Shown here: positions 1-9,117 of the stretch, in pieces
How positions within the stretch are numbered: the stretch's first letter is position 1
How the letters are laid out: each line of letters starts with the position of its first letter
Assembly: GCF_030160395.1 (NCBI RefSeq)
Contig: NZ_BSOG01000001.1
Coordinates: forward strand, 586,117-650,116
Length of the DNA: 64,000 bases
DNA from: Chitinimonas prasina
GTDB lineage: Bacteria; Pseudomonadota; Gammaproteobacteria; Burkholderiales; Chitinimonadaceae
Direction of reading: 5' to 3'
Notes under the pieces: generated by a model
What the model was told of the DNA's origin: nothing
Database searches by the model: none
What the model saw: only the letters and a program-made list of their open reading frames with translations
Position numbers and translations under genes: made by a program

Positions 1-559
1 AGTGTGTCCAGCGTAACGGGCCGTCGTCCTGAAGGCGGTAAGGCAGCACGGTCGGAAGCGACGGTGCGGGGCCGCCCCGAACTGGCCGCTTGTAAGGCGT
101 CCGCAGGGTGCGCCGGCTTTCCACCAGTTGCTGCAGCCGTGCCAGCGCTTCCGCTTGCGGCGCTTGCTCCACCGCCCCCAGCAGCAACACCAACAGGGGC
201 TCGCAATGATGCAGTTGCAGGGCGCCCAGCTCGGTCAACGCCGCACTATGCTCAGGCACCAGGCGAGCCTCCACCATCACGCCCTGCAAGCGCAGGAAGT
301 TGTAGAAAAGCGTGGCAAAGGCTCCTGCACTCATGCGCATTTCACGCCGCAGCGAGGGCAAGGCCGTCAGGCAGCGTTCACGATCCAGCCCCAGTACCAA
401 CACCTGTCTCAGGTCGCGATGGGCTCCGGGAACCAGGTCCAGGTGGGTGAAATAGAAGTCCGGCTCGAAGCTGCACACCTGCCATGGCTGGCAGTTGTGC
501 GACGACGGCGCCAGCCTGGCCAGATCGGCAGCGCGCTTGATCTTTTCAGCAATTAGCAT
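1..559 (-). CDS. Nitroreductase-like oxidoreductase, partial (possible PigM counterpart)
   Basis: The ATG lies 14 bases after the stop of the aminotransferase/reductase gene, and the reading frame stays open to the window edge, so only the first 186 residues are visible. Near the N-terminus the sequence reads ADLARLAPSSHNCQPWQV, the typical flavin-binding entry motif of nitroreductase-fold proteins (APSSHNxQPW). The remainder is leucine-rich with no other motif I recognise. In prodiginine and tambjamine pathways a dedicated oxidoreductase (PigM/TamM) oxidises the bipyrrole alcohol HBM to the aldehyde, and this gene sits where such an enzyme would be needed. That assignment rests on context. 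A generic flavin reductase is the alternative. The C-terminal part lies outside the window. Confidence 0.6.
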   Translation of the reverse strand, partial: MLIAEKIKRAADLARLAPSSHNCQPWQVCSFEPDFYFTHLDLVPGAHRDLRQVLVLGLDRERCLTALPSLRREMRMSAGAFATLFYNFLRLQGVMVEARLVPEHSAALTELGALQLHHCEPLLVLLLGAVEQAPQAEALARLQQLVESRRTLRTPYKRPVRGGPAPSLPTVLPYRLQDDGPLRWTH

Positions 560-573
560 GGTGTCGTGCAGGT

Positions 574-3411
574 TCAAAACACGCTCACCAACTTCTCACG
601 GTTCAACTCAAACCCGTGCATGCGCGCCAGCGCCTCGATTTCGCGTACCTGGCGGGTCGTCACCGCCCCCTTGCTGTAGTCTGACTTGATGCCTGCCAGC
701 CCCAGCAACAGGGTCTCACCGGCACAGGCGTAAACCTGGCCACGGCCAAGCTGTATGCCAGGCAGGTCAAAGTCGGGGTTGTGCGGCATGCTGACCACGC
801 CCCCCCGTATCAGCCGCAGGCTGGGCACCTTCTGCGACAGATCGCGGACTACGTCCCCCGGTATGGCGATATCACTGATCAACACCGGCTTGTCAGCGGC
901 GAAGTGGCTGGCATCAAGGAAAGGCTTGCTGCTGTTGGAGGCACTGACCACGATATCGGCCGCCCGGCAGCTGTGGGTTTCCTCGCTGTAGGCCAGCAGG
1001 CCTTCCGCCATCAGATGATGCATGGCAGCGACCATTGCGTTCTCGGATGCCATGCCATCGCGCAGCGCGTGCTGATAATGCTGGGCAAAGCGCTGCTTGA
1101 GCAAACCGCCACCAGCGGCCTCTGCCTCCACCTGCTCGGCCAGGTCACGCACCACATAGTCAGCCACAGCAGCCAGGCGGGATCCCGCGCCAGCACGCCC
1201 CACCAGGGTCAGACGGGCACACTCATGGGCGATCAGGGCGGCATGCACCATGCCGATATTCCCAGTGGCCCCCACCACCGCCACGTGTGCCTCGCCCAGC
1301 CGCAGGCCATGCGCGGCGGCACTGTGGCGTAAGGTGGCCAAACTGGTCGCCACGGTCAGCGCATTACCCGAGGTCACGGCAGGAAAACTGTAGTCGAATT
1401 CACTGCAGTTGGCCGTCACGATGGAGGTGTAGCCGCCGAAACCGACCATGGAGCAGCCATCCTGGCGGGCCAGGTCGTAGGCAGTCAGCACCTGCTTGCG
1501 GATACGGTCCGATTTGTTGAAGCGGATGTCGTCCTCTATCGTCTCCGCATCCATCAGGATGCCGTAGAGTATGACCTCCACCTGCTTGCCCAATGGCGAG
1601 CGCACCTGCCGCCGTACGATGCGCTGCGGCTCCAGGGTGGACTGTATCTGTTCCCGCAGGCGGCACAGCTCATCCTCGTCAAAGGCGGCCAGCGACGGAT
1701 CCCACTCCAGCAAACTGCTGGTGTCGATCAGGTGGGCGATAAAACCCACCTTTTCCATGGCTACCGCCTCCGCCGGCTCGCGCTGCGGATGCAACAAAGG
1801 GGCGTTAGCCTTGGCCGGCTGCCGTCCTGCTGCACCGGGCTCGATCAGATAGGCCAGCAAGCCCGCCACATCATCACCGGCCAGCAAGGCACACAGATCA
1901 TCCAAGCCCGCCTGCAGCTGCGGGATGTACTCAGGGCGGAAGTAAGCCGAGGGCTCCAGCCGCAGTACACCGCGCTTGCCCAGCGAAGGCAGCACCCGTA
2001 TCTGCCGGCGATGCAGCAGATAGCCCGCGCAGATCATGCTCAGCATGCCGTCCTGCGCCAGGCTGGACAGTACCGCCGAGGGATGAGCCGACAGGTCCTG
2101 CAACTCCAACCCCAGCATCGTGCCCTTGCCGCGCACATCCTTGATCACGCCAGGCCATTTGCGCTGTAAGGCCTGCAGGGATTCGGTCAGGGCGGTGCCC
2201 AGTTGCGCACAGCGTGCAGGCAGACCATCACGCTCAATGATCTCCAGCGTACGCTTGGCCAGGGTGGTCGACAGATCGTCCTCGGCAAAGGTCGAGCTGT
2301 GCAGCATGCTGAACTCATTGCGGTAGCGGTCGGCGGCTATCGCCAGTGCCGAAATTTTGGCGTATCCGCCACCCAGCGATTTAGAGAAGGTCAGATAGTC
2401 GTTGGGCAGGCCCTGCGCATGGCTCTCCAGAAAGCTGCCCGAACGGCCCAGGCCACACTGTATTTCGTCGGCAATGATGGCCACCTCAGGGTGCTCGGCC
2501 TTGATACGCAGCAGCAGGGCGCGACGCTCGGCACTCACCTCCACAATCCCGCCCTCGCCCTGTATGGGCTCATATATCAGGGCCGCCAGGGTGTTGAACT
2601 GGCGTACTTCCAACCGCAACGGCGCAAAGGCAAACTGGTAGTAACACTGCCGGCGGCTAGCCAGCAGGTCGGCAAATGCCGCGCAATCGTCAATGAACAC
2701 TGCATCAGGATTGTTGCGGATAAAGGGCAGGCGGGCATCGCGGTTCCAGGTCAGCGCCAAGGAACCACGGGTCTTGCCGTGGAAGGCCCCCTTGAAGGCC
2801 GCCACAAACTCATGGCGATTGAAGGCTTGCTGATTGCGGTGTGCCAAGGCCGTCAACAGCGCATCCAGGTCGTCCAGCGGCTCTTGCTGGAGCACCCGTT
2901 CACACTGCAGCAGAAACGCCTCGCTGATCTCCAGTTCACCGCGTTCCAGCTTGATCTGCAGCATGCGTACGCTATCCGCCGCTTCGTCGGCCATGCGCTG
3001 CAGGCGACGGGCATACTCATACTGGGCATGCTTGATGGCCGCCTCGACCGCCTCGGTGCCGGTATTGAGCACCACAATCTGGTAATCGCGCCCACAGTGG
3101 CGCTTCAAGCTGTTTGCCAAGGCTTCACGCAAGGCCACCGATTGGCCGCGCCTGGCACCCTGGGCATGGATGGGACGACCTGCCGCCACGCATTGCTCCA
3201 GCGCCTGGCGTATCTCCGGGTGGTTATGTCCCAGCAGGGTGGAACCAAAGCCCCCCACCATGTCCAGTATGGGGGTCAGCCCGGTTTCGCCGTCTTCGCC
3301 GCCCTCCATATAGAGCATATCGCCCTCGGCCTTGCTGAAATCTACCAGCAGGCCGGCTGCCTGCAGCAGGGCTTCCTTACCCATCACACTCTGACCGACC
3401 AGCTTTTCCAT
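574..3411 (-). CDS. Class III aminotransferase fused to acyl-ACP-reductase-like domain
   Basis: This is a 945-residue two-domain protein. Residues about 30-510 are a PLP-dependent class III aminotransferase, with the Asp motif IIADEIQCGLG and the PLP lysine in TFSKSLGGGYAK. Residues about 560-940 resemble the cyanobacterial long-chain acyl-ACP reductase, with GGYTSIVT, a SGN segment, the nucleotide-binding motif VVGATGNIG and a late RGQVYACAGETLLL block. Reduction of an acyl thioester to an aldehyde followed by transamination would give an alkyl amine. PigE and TamH also join reductase and aminotransferase functions, but PigE uses another reductase type and the opposite domain order (from memory). 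The fatty-acyl-AMP ligase/ACP gene upstream in the operon could supply the substrate. An AAGGA motif precedes the ATG. The MITE at 3450-3560 separates this gene from pigA. Confidence 0.8.
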   Translation of the reverse strand: MEKLVGQSVMGKEALLQAAGLLVDFSKAEGDMLYMEGGEDGETGLTPILDMVGGFGSTLLGHNHPEIRQALEQCVAAGRPIHAQGARRGQSVALREALANSLKRHCGRDYQIVVLNTGTEAVEAAIKHAQYEYARRLQRMADEAADSVRMLQIKLERGELEISEAFLLQCERVLQQEPLDDLDALLTALAHRNQQAFNRHEFVAAFKGAFHGKTRGSLALTWNRDARLPFIRNNPDAVFIDDCAAFADLLASRRQCYYQFAFAPLRLEVRQFNTLAALIYEPIQGEGGIVEVSAERRALLLRIKAEHPEVAIIADEIQCGLGRSGSFLESHAQGLPNDYLTFSKSLGGGYAKISALAIAADRYRNEFSMLHSSTFAEDDLSTTLAKRTLEIIERDGLPARCAQLGTALTESLQALQRKWPGVIKDVRGKGTMLGLELQDLSAHPSAVLSSLAQDGMLSMICAGYLLHRRQIRVLPSLGKRGVLRLEPSAYFRPEYIPQLQAGLDDLCALLAGDDVAGLLAYLIEPGAAGRQPAKANAPLLHPQREPAEAVAMEKVGFIAHLIDTSSLLEWDPSLAAFDEDELCRLREQIQSTLEPQRIVRRQVRSPLGKQVEVILYGILMDAETIEDDIRFNKSDRIRKQVLTAYDLARQDGCSMVGFGGYTSIVTANCSEFDYSFPAVTSGNALTVATSLATLRHSAAAHGLRLGEAHVAVVGATGNIGMVHAALIAHECARLTLVGRAGAGSRLAAVADYVVRDLAEQVEAEAAGGGLLKQRFAQHYQHALRDGMASENAMVAAMHHLMAEGLLAYSEETHSCRAADIVVSASNSSKPFLDASHFAADKPVLISDIAIPGDVVRDLSQKVPSLRLIRGGVVSMPHNPDFDLPGIQLGRGQVYACAGETLLLGLAGIKSDYSKGAVTTRQVREIEALARMHGFELNREKLVSVF

Positions 3412-3449
3412 CTTCCTCGTTCCTTCTTGCTTGTTTGGCTAGGTATTTA

Positions 3450-3560
3450 GAGCGGCTAACAAAACCGAGCGTAGCGGCTCTGGTTAGGCGTGCGAGCGAT
3501 GGCAGTACGTGGGTACGGCGAGCTCGCACAACAACACCAGATGGGTTTTGTTAGCGGCTC
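3450..3560. mobile_element. MITE-like inverted-repeat element, copy A
   Basis: A 111-bp non-coding element is bounded by GAGCGGCTAACAAAAC (3450-3465) and GTTTTGTTAGCGGCTC (3545-3560), inverted repeats with one mismatch. It is flanked by TTA on both sides, which may be a TA or TTA target duplication. The inner part (GTACG, GGTACGG, GCTCGCACAACAAC, CCAG) matches the element at 23623-23746. It has no coding capacity. It lies inside the biosynthetic operon, and its right end touches the stop codon of the PigA-like gene. The transcript could fold into a long hairpin between cistrons. Confidence 0.75.
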
Positions 3561-4733
3561 TTATTGGCTGGATGCCTGGCGTATCGACACTGCCGACCGC
3601 AATTGGCGGGCAAGGTTGTTCTTGAGGACTTCTGTCGTGCCGGAGAACACGCTGGCCGGCATGGCATTGCGCAACTGCCGTTCTATCTCGCCGCAGAGTA
3701 TTCCCTGGGCACCATGAATCTGGACGGCCGCCAGGCCGTTCTGCATGGCCGCGTCCGACACCAGCAGCTTGGCCATGGCCGCACAGGCGCTGTCCGGCCG
3801 GCCCTGGTCCAGCAACCAGGCCGATTTGTAGATGGCCAGCCGAGCCGACTCCAGCCGCAGCGACATATCAACCAGCTTGTGACTGACAGCCTGGTAGGCC
3901 GAAATGGCCTGGCCGAACTGCTGCCGCGACTCGCTACGGGTCGCGCAAAGTTCCAGCTGGCGCTGCATCACCCCCAGGTACAGGGCAAACAGACAGGTAC
4001 GCTCCCACTCCATCGATACCTGGAAGATCGGGCCACCACTGCCCTCGGCGCCGATACGGTCCTCCTCGGGCACCCAGACATGTTCAAAGCGGATATCGCC
4101 CATAGCCGCCGTGCGCAGCCCCAGCTTCTCGTGCGGCACCGCGCTGATGCTGACCCCCGGCGCATCGGCCGGCAGGATAAAGGTACTGAAATCGAAATAT
4201 CCCTGGCCCGGGCCGGTACGGGCATGGACCAGCAGGAAGTCCGCCACCGGTGCATTGGTGATGTAGCACTTGCTGCCATTGATCACATAGCCCGGCCCCT
4301 CCTTCTTCGCCTGGGTCTGCATGGCGAACACATCCGAGCCGGCCTCAACCTCGGTCACCGCATGGGCGCCTATCTGCCCCTGCATGACCCGAGGCAGCCA
4401 CCGCTCCAACTGCGCCGGCTTGCCATACTTGAGCAAGGGATGCAGGCAGGCACACAGATGGGCCGACAGCGCGAATACCAGGCCGGTGTCCTGGCAATGC
4501 TGCCCCAATGCCTCCAGGGCCAGGGCGGCATCGAGGGCGCCATAGCCCAACCCGCCTCGCTCGGTATCGACAAACAGGCTGCTGAAACCGTGCCGGTGCA
4601 GCACCTGCCAGAGCGGTCGGGAAAACGCCGCAGCCAGGTCGCGCTGGGTCAGTTGGGGATCGGCCAGTTCTGCGGCGATCTCGGCAATGCCGCGCTGGAT
4701 GGCGGCTTGCTGTGCATTAAGCGAAAAATCCAT
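3561..4733 (-). CDS. pigA: PigA-like acyl-CoA-dehydrogenase-family L-prolyl-carrier oxidase
   Basis: A 390-residue acyl-CoA dehydrogenase-fold flavoprotein of normal family length. Visible family features include ALGQHCQDTGLVFALSAHLC, the flavin-loop segment VTEVEAGSDVFAM and a C-terminal SGTTEVLKNNLARQL. The ALG...D.GL.F.L.AHLCAC block resembles what I remember of PigA from Serratia prodigiosin biosynthesis, which oxidises prolyl-S-carrier to pyrrolyl-2-carboxyl-S-carrier with FAD. The ATG is 3 bases after the ketosynthase stop codon, so the two are probably translationally coupled. Carrier protein and adenylating enzyme are encoded in the same operon, which supports this role over fatty-acid beta-oxidation. 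Confidence 0.82.
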   Translation of the reverse strand: MDFSLNAQQAAIQRGIAEIAAELADPQLTQRDLAAAFSRPLWQVLHRHGFSSLFVDTERGGLGYGALDAALALEALGQHCQDTGLVFALSAHLCACLHPLLKYGKPAQLERWLPRVMQGQIGAHAVTEVEAGSDVFAMQTQAKKEGPGYVINGSKCYITNAPVADFLLVHARTGPGQGYFDFSTFILPADAPGVSISAVPHEKLGLRTAAMGDIRFEHVWVPEEDRIGAEGSGGPIFQVSMEWERTCLFALYLGVMQRQLELCATRSESRQQFGQAISAYQAVSHKLVDMSLRLESARLAIYKSAWLLDQGRPDSACAAMAKLLVSDAAMQNGLAAVQIHGAQGILCGEIERQLRNAMPASVFSGTTEVLKNNLARQLRSAVSIRQASSQ

Positions 4734-4736
4734 GGT

Positions 4737-7415
4737 TTACTCGGGAAGGGGTGCAGCAATGGGAGGAGATTCCATCAGCAGATGGAAATTGATACCGCCG
4801 GTGCCAAAGGCATTGATGGCGACGCGGCGCGGCCCCTGCGCAGGTCGGGGCCAGCTCTGCGTATGCGCCAGCACATCGAAGCCTCGCTCAGCCAGCTGCA
4901 ACTCAGGATTCACGGCACCGCGCAGGCGGTTGGCTGGCAACTGTCCCCGCTCCATCACCAGCACCGTCTTGATTACGCTGGCCATGCCCGCTGCGGCAAA
5001 GCAATGGCCAAAACGGGTCTTGAGCGCGCCCAGCTTGCGCGTACGCCCCGGCAGGGGGCGGTAGACCTGGGCCAGTGAGCTAATTTCCACCTGGTCCCCA
5101 ATCCGGGTGCCGGTGCCATGGGTCTCAATGAAATCTATCTGATCCGTGCCGTGCGGGGACTGGACCAGCGCCCTTTCCATGGCCTTGACCTGCCCCTCGG
5201 TATTGGGAGCTATCATCGACTTGGCATCCGTGCTGCCGGCCAGCGCGGTAATCAGCGCACGCGCAGTGAGGCCAGCCGGCAAGTCATCGGCTCGGCGCAA
5301 CACCAGAGTGCCGGCGCCGTCGCCGGGAGTGAAGCCGCTGGCCGTGCTGCTGAAGGTGGCAATCAGGTCTGGTGCCAGCATCCGTTGCGAAGAGCACAGG
5401 CAAAGGTCATTGATATTGACCGGCAATTCCACCCCGCTGACCAGGGCCACATCACACCGACCAGCACGCAGGCTGTTCACTGCCAAGTCCAGGGCCGCCA
5501 GCGAGCCGGCACAGGCTGCCTCCACCGCCACGCACTGGGCGCGTAATCCAAACTGCTCCGCCACCAGCCGGCTGATGCCACTGGCAGCCAGCAGCTCCAG
5601 CGCCGGCGCATGCTCGCCCTGCAGAGCCCACTGTCGCGACACCGCAGCCAGGCCAGCCTGCACCGCAGACTCAGCAAGACCCTGCGCCTGTGACACCTTG
5701 CGGAAGCAAGCCACCACCTGCTGGCGGAAGTACCGGCTGGCGGCTAGCTTCTCTACGCCCAGCGTGAGGTTGGAGGCAGTCACCGCCAGCACCCGTCCCC
5801 CCACTGCCGTCGCAGGAACGCTGCGCACCGCCTCCTGCGCCGCCGTACAGGCCGCCAACTGGGCCGGCCCATAACCTTGCTCGGCCAGTCCTGTCTGTAT
5901 CCGCTCCAGCCAGCCCAGCGGCATGGCAGAGGCGCGGGCGATGTAGTAACTCCCAGGGGCTGCCGGATCATCATGGCGGTAAACCTGGGGCATGAAGCGC
6001 TGCCCATCCAGGCTGCCAAAGCTGTCAGCTGCACCACTCAGGTATTCCCAGTATTCATCCAGGCCAATGGCCTGACCGAAACAGCCTCCCATGCCCACCA
6101 GCGCAACAGGCTGCTGCGCCGTGCCGACGGGCGTAGCTGTGGCAGCCCCAGGAAATTCGCTTTGCAGCCGCACGCCAAAGGCACAACCGCGTAGATCCTC
6201 GCCCGCTACCAAGGCAGCAATGGCACCGCCACCCAAGGCCACGGTCTGGCTGGGCAGTATCAGGTTGAGTAAGTCAGTAAAGGGGCGAGCTACCGCGTCA
6301 CTTGGGTCACGGGAAGGCGGTACCTGGCGGTGTCCCAGTACCAGCAGCGCCTTCAACATCCCGGTTAGCACACTGGCCGCATAGGTGTAGCCCGTGGCAT
6401 TCTGGGCGGCCCCCCAATAGCACTTGCGCTGTGCATCACTACGGTAGGCAGCGGCAGCAGTCGCCGCCAGCATGGTGGCGTAGCGGGCCTCACAGCAATT
6501 GCGCAGCATGTCCACATAGACCAGGTCGGCAGTGCACAGGGCCGATCGCTGCATCGCCAGCTCAGCCTCCTCACCGGCCGGGCAGGCGTACAGCCCCCCC
6601 AGGTAGGCCAGCGCCCTCGGCTCCGGCTGATGGCAGGCTTTCAGCACCAGGGCGCAAGCACCCTCACCCACCCCGCCCAAGCCTTCCTCGGCATGCGTCG
6701 GTCCGGGTAGCTCGGCAGTAATGCCCTGGCCTGCCAGTACCTCCAGCATCAATTCCGATTCCAGCCCCTGCCCTGCCAGCAGCAAGACGGCCTTGGCACG
6801 ACCCTGCCGCAAAGACTCACACGCTGCCAGCAAAGCCTGAACACCGCCACCATCGAGCGACTCCAGCGCCATGGACTGGCCGCGCAGCTTAAAGAAGCCG
6901 GCAATGCGGGCAGGGATGGAACTGGCCATCTCACCCACCTTGTCGTGCGAGCTGGCCGAGAAATCCTGCTGCAGCCCCTGGCGCAGCTTGCCTGCCAACA
7001 GCTCAGCGTGGCCATCGTCACCTGCCGCTGCCGTCGCAAACTCAACAGCCAGGTGCTGCGCCTGTATACGGGCAAAGTTCTCGTAGCCGCGGTTCAGGCC
7101 AAAGCCACTGCAGAAAATCACATCGGTGTACTCGGCATCAATGCCACCGTCCGCCAAGCCGGCCTGCTGCAAGGCCTGCTGCGCCAGCTCGAACAGGTGC
7201 AGCTGCAAGGTGTTGATGGAGTCCCGATAGATGGGGGGAATCCCGAACTGCGCCAGCTCCGCACGGACCGGCCCCATGCGCCGCAAACCTTCCGCTGCAA
7301 CCTGCCTTGGCATCTGCAAGCGCTGCCACAGCGCATCCGGTGATTCTATACCGGCATAGCGGCAGGCCATCCCCACCACGGCCACTGCCGGTGCGTGATC
7401 GTCTGTCCGCTGCAT
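4737..7415 (-). CDS. pigJ: PigJ-like tandem ketosynthase
   Basis: An 892-residue protein with two ketosynthase-type halves. The C-terminal half (about 445-880) keeps the catalytic triad: Cys in EAACAGSLAALD (about residue 632), His in ETHGTGTRIGD (about 767) and His in FGHCFAAAGMAS (about 805). The N-terminal half starts with VAVVGMACRYAG, but at the active-site position it reads ESLDGGGVQALLA. By alignment to the usual TACSSSL motif the Cys is replaced by Asp, so this half is probably non-catalytic. PigJ of prodigiosin synthesis likewise has two KS domains and condenses pyrrolyl carrier with a malonyl unit on PigH. Its start overlaps the stop of the adenylating enzyme (TGATG). Confidence 0.85.
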   Translation of the reverse strand: MQRTDDHAPAVAVVGMACRYAGIESPDALWQRLQMPRQVAAEGLRRMGPVRAELAQFGIPPIYRDSINTLQLHLFELAQQALQQAGLADGGIDAEYTDVIFCSGFGLNRGYENFARIQAQHLAVEFATAAAGDDGHAELLAGKLRQGLQQDFSASSHDKVGEMASSIPARIAGFFKLRGQSMALESLDGGGVQALLAACESLRQGRAKAVLLLAGQGLESELMLEVLAGQGITAELPGPTHAEEGLGGVGEGACALVLKACHQPEPRALAYLGGLYACPAGEEAELAMQRSALCTADLVYVDMLRNCCEARYATMLAATAAAAYRSDAQRKCYWGAAQNATGYTYAASVLTGMLKALLVLGHRQVPPSRDPSDAVARPFTDLLNLILPSQTVALGGGAIAALVAGEDLRGCAFGVRLQSEFPGAATATPVGTAQQPVALVGMGGCFGQAIGLDEYWEYLSGAADSFGSLDGQRFMPQVYRHDDPAAPGSYYIARASAMPLGWLERIQTGLAEQGYGPAQLAACTAAQEAVRSVPATAVGGRVLAVTASNLTLGVEKLAASRYFRQQVVACFRKVSQAQGLAESAVQAGLAAVSRQWALQGEHAPALELLAASGISRLVAEQFGLRAQCVAVEAACAGSLAALDLAVNSLRAGRCDVALVSGVELPVNINDLCLCSSQRMLAPDLIATFSSTASGFTPGDGAGTLVLRRADDLPAGLTARALITALAGSTDAKSMIAPNTEGQVKAMERALVQSPHGTDQIDFIETHGTGTRIGDQVEISSLAQVYRPLPGRTRKLGALKTRFGHCFAAAGMASVIKTVLVMERGQLPANRLRGAVNPELQLAERGFDVLAHTQSWPRPAQGPRRVAINAFGTGGINFHLLMESPPIAAPLPE

Positions 7416-9007
7416 CAGGCGCTCACCAGTTTGTCGGCATCAGCCAGGGCTCGGTAGTCAATCTTGCCATTGGCGTTTTTCGGCAATGCTGCCATCTGGC
7501 ACAAGCCATGTGGAATCATGTAGCGCGGCAAACGGGTCGCGCAGAATATCTTGAGGTCGGCAATCGAAATGCTGGCATCAGCCTGACGGGTCGCCAGGTA
7601 GACCATCAGCCGTACAACAGGCCCAGCTTCCGCCAACACCGCCACCTCATGGATATCGGGATGGGTGGCCAGCACCGCCTCGATCTCGCCCAGCTCTACC
7701 CGGTAGCCATTGAGTTTGAGCATGCGATCCATACGGCCGTGGTAGACCAACACCCCATCGCGGAACGACCCGTAGTCACCTGTGGCATGCTGATTGAGCA
7801 CATGGTTCTCGGCATTGACGGCATCATGCCGCCGCCAGTAGCCCGGCGTGACACAGGCACCCGCTACCCAGATCTCGCCAAGCTGGCCCTCTTCCATCCC
7901 CAGGCGACGGCCATCCTGATCGCGTAGCCAGACCTCTGCCCCCCGTATGGGTCGGCCTATGGGCAACGGTGCCGATCCTGCCAGGTCCGCCTCGCTGACC
8001 TTGTGATACAAACACACATTGGTCTCGGTCGGGCCATAGAAATTGTAGAGCTGGCAACTGGCCGGCAACTGCCTCGCCAGCGACTGCAGCTGCGGCAAGG
8101 GCATCACCTCGCCGGCAAAGATCACATAACGCAGGCTCAGCGGTGCCAGCGCCTGCCAGATACCTGCCCGGCTCAGCAGGGCCAGCAGCGACGGCACGGT
8201 GTACAGCACGGTAATCTGCTGCTGCCGCAGCACATCCGCCAGACGGCCCAGGGTTTGCTGCTCCTGCTCTTGGCTCACATAGACCGAGGCGCCATGCAGC
8301 AGGCTGCAAAACAGGTCGAAGGTGCTGAGGTCGAAATTGAAGCTGGCAATGTTCAGCAGCCTGTCATCCTGGCTCAGTGCGAGCTCCTCGCCACACCAGC
8401 CTATGAAGTTGGACAGGTTGCGGTGACTCAGCTGCACACCCTTGGGCTTGCCGGTCGAACCAGAGGTATAGAGTATGGCGGCCACCTGGCTGGGCGGCAC
8501 CGGCATCCCAACATCCAGCGACAATTCCCTGTCCAGCAGCATGGCATCGCGCACCACCACCAGCCTGCCATCCTCGCCATCAGGAGCCTGCTCACCCTGC
8601 GACAACAGCAGGATCAGGCGCTCCACGCAATCGGGCACACCCAGCAGCTGCAGTTCGGCATAGTGGGCGGAATCGACTATCAGCACCCTGGCCTGCGCAT
8701 CCTCCACGATGCCCGCAGCACGATGTACGGGCTGGCCGCCATCCAGTGGCACATAGCAGGCACCTGCATACAGGCTGGCCAGGATGGACAAGGCATAGTG
8801 ATTGCCCTTGCCCATCCAGATCGCCACCCTTTGCTCGGCCACATCGGCAAGATGCTCACTCGCCAATGCAGCCACCCAGGCGGCCGCTCGTCCATAGCTG
8901 ATGCCCCCCTCTGCCAACAGGAAAGGCCGCTCCGGACTAGTCTGGGCGTAGCGCGCAAGGGGCTGGTGCACGGCCTCTGGCGGTGCAATCTGACGGTGTT
9001 GTGGCAT
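7415..9007 (-). CDS. pigI: PigI-like L-prolyl-AMP ligase (adenylation enzyme)
   Basis: A 530-residue stand-alone ANL-superfamily adenylating enzyme. Core motifs are ILYTSGSTGKPKGV (A3), FNFDLSTFDLF, YNFYGPTETNVC (A5), GDYG, GRMDRMLKLNGYRVELGEIE (A8) and LPKNANGKIDYRAL (A10 with the catalytic lysine). PigI of the prodigiosin pathway activates L-proline and loads the small carrier PigG. The PigA-, PigG-, PigH- and PigJ-like genes around it make proline the likely substrate, although I have not derived the specificity code. It is separated from pigH upstream by about 110 bp that contains a GC-rich hairpin. Confidence 0.82.
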   Translation of the reverse strand: MPQHRQIAPPEAVHQPLARYAQTSPERPFLLAEGGISYGRAAAWVAALASEHLADVAEQRVAIWMGKGNHYALSILASLYAGACYVPLDGGQPVHRAAGIVEDAQARVLIVDSAHYAELQLLGVPDCVERLILLLSQGEQAPDGEDGRLVVVRDAMLLDRELSLDVGMPVPPSQVAAILYTSGSTGKPKGVQLSHRNLSNFIGWCGEELALSQDDRLLNIASFNFDLSTFDLFCSLLHGASVYVSQEQEQQTLGRLADVLRQQQITVLYTVPSLLALLSRAGIWQALAPLSLRYVIFAGEVMPLPQLQSLARQLPASCQLYNFYGPTETNVCLYHKVSEADLAGSAPLPIGRPIRGAEVWLRDQDGRRLGMEEGQLGEIWVAGACVTPGYWRRHDAVNAENHVLNQHATGDYGSFRDGVLVYHGRMDRMLKLNGYRVELGEIEAVLATHPDIHEVAVLAEAGPVVRLMVYLATRQADASISIADLKIFCATRLPRYMIPHGLCQMAALPKNANGKIDYRALADADKLVSA

Positions 9008-9078
9008 GGCGGGTCTTCCGGTGTTGGTCTGACGCGGGCTAGGTTCGAAGAAGCGAATACAGCGCGGGTTTCAGCGGC

Positions 9079-9102
9079 TGACCGGCCATGGCGGGCCGGC
9101 CA
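9079..9102 (-). other. Intercistronic GC-rich hairpin between pigH and pigI
   Basis: TGACCGGCC and GGCCGGCCA form a 9-bp stem with one G-T wobble around a 6-base loop. There is no U-run, so it is not an intrinsic terminator. It could stabilise or process the polycistronic mRNA. No function is shown. Confidence 0.35.
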
Positions 9103-9117
9103 GCCTTCGGCAGATGG

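Noticed and set aside
2203-3450. 415-residue plus-strand frame opposite the aminotransferase-reductase gene
   Set aside because: No family resemblance and no start signal. It is the low-stop-codon shadow of a high-GC gene.
3564-5078. 504-residue plus-strand frame opposite pigA and pigJ
   Set aside because: Spans two well-supported minus-strand genes and has no recognisable motif.
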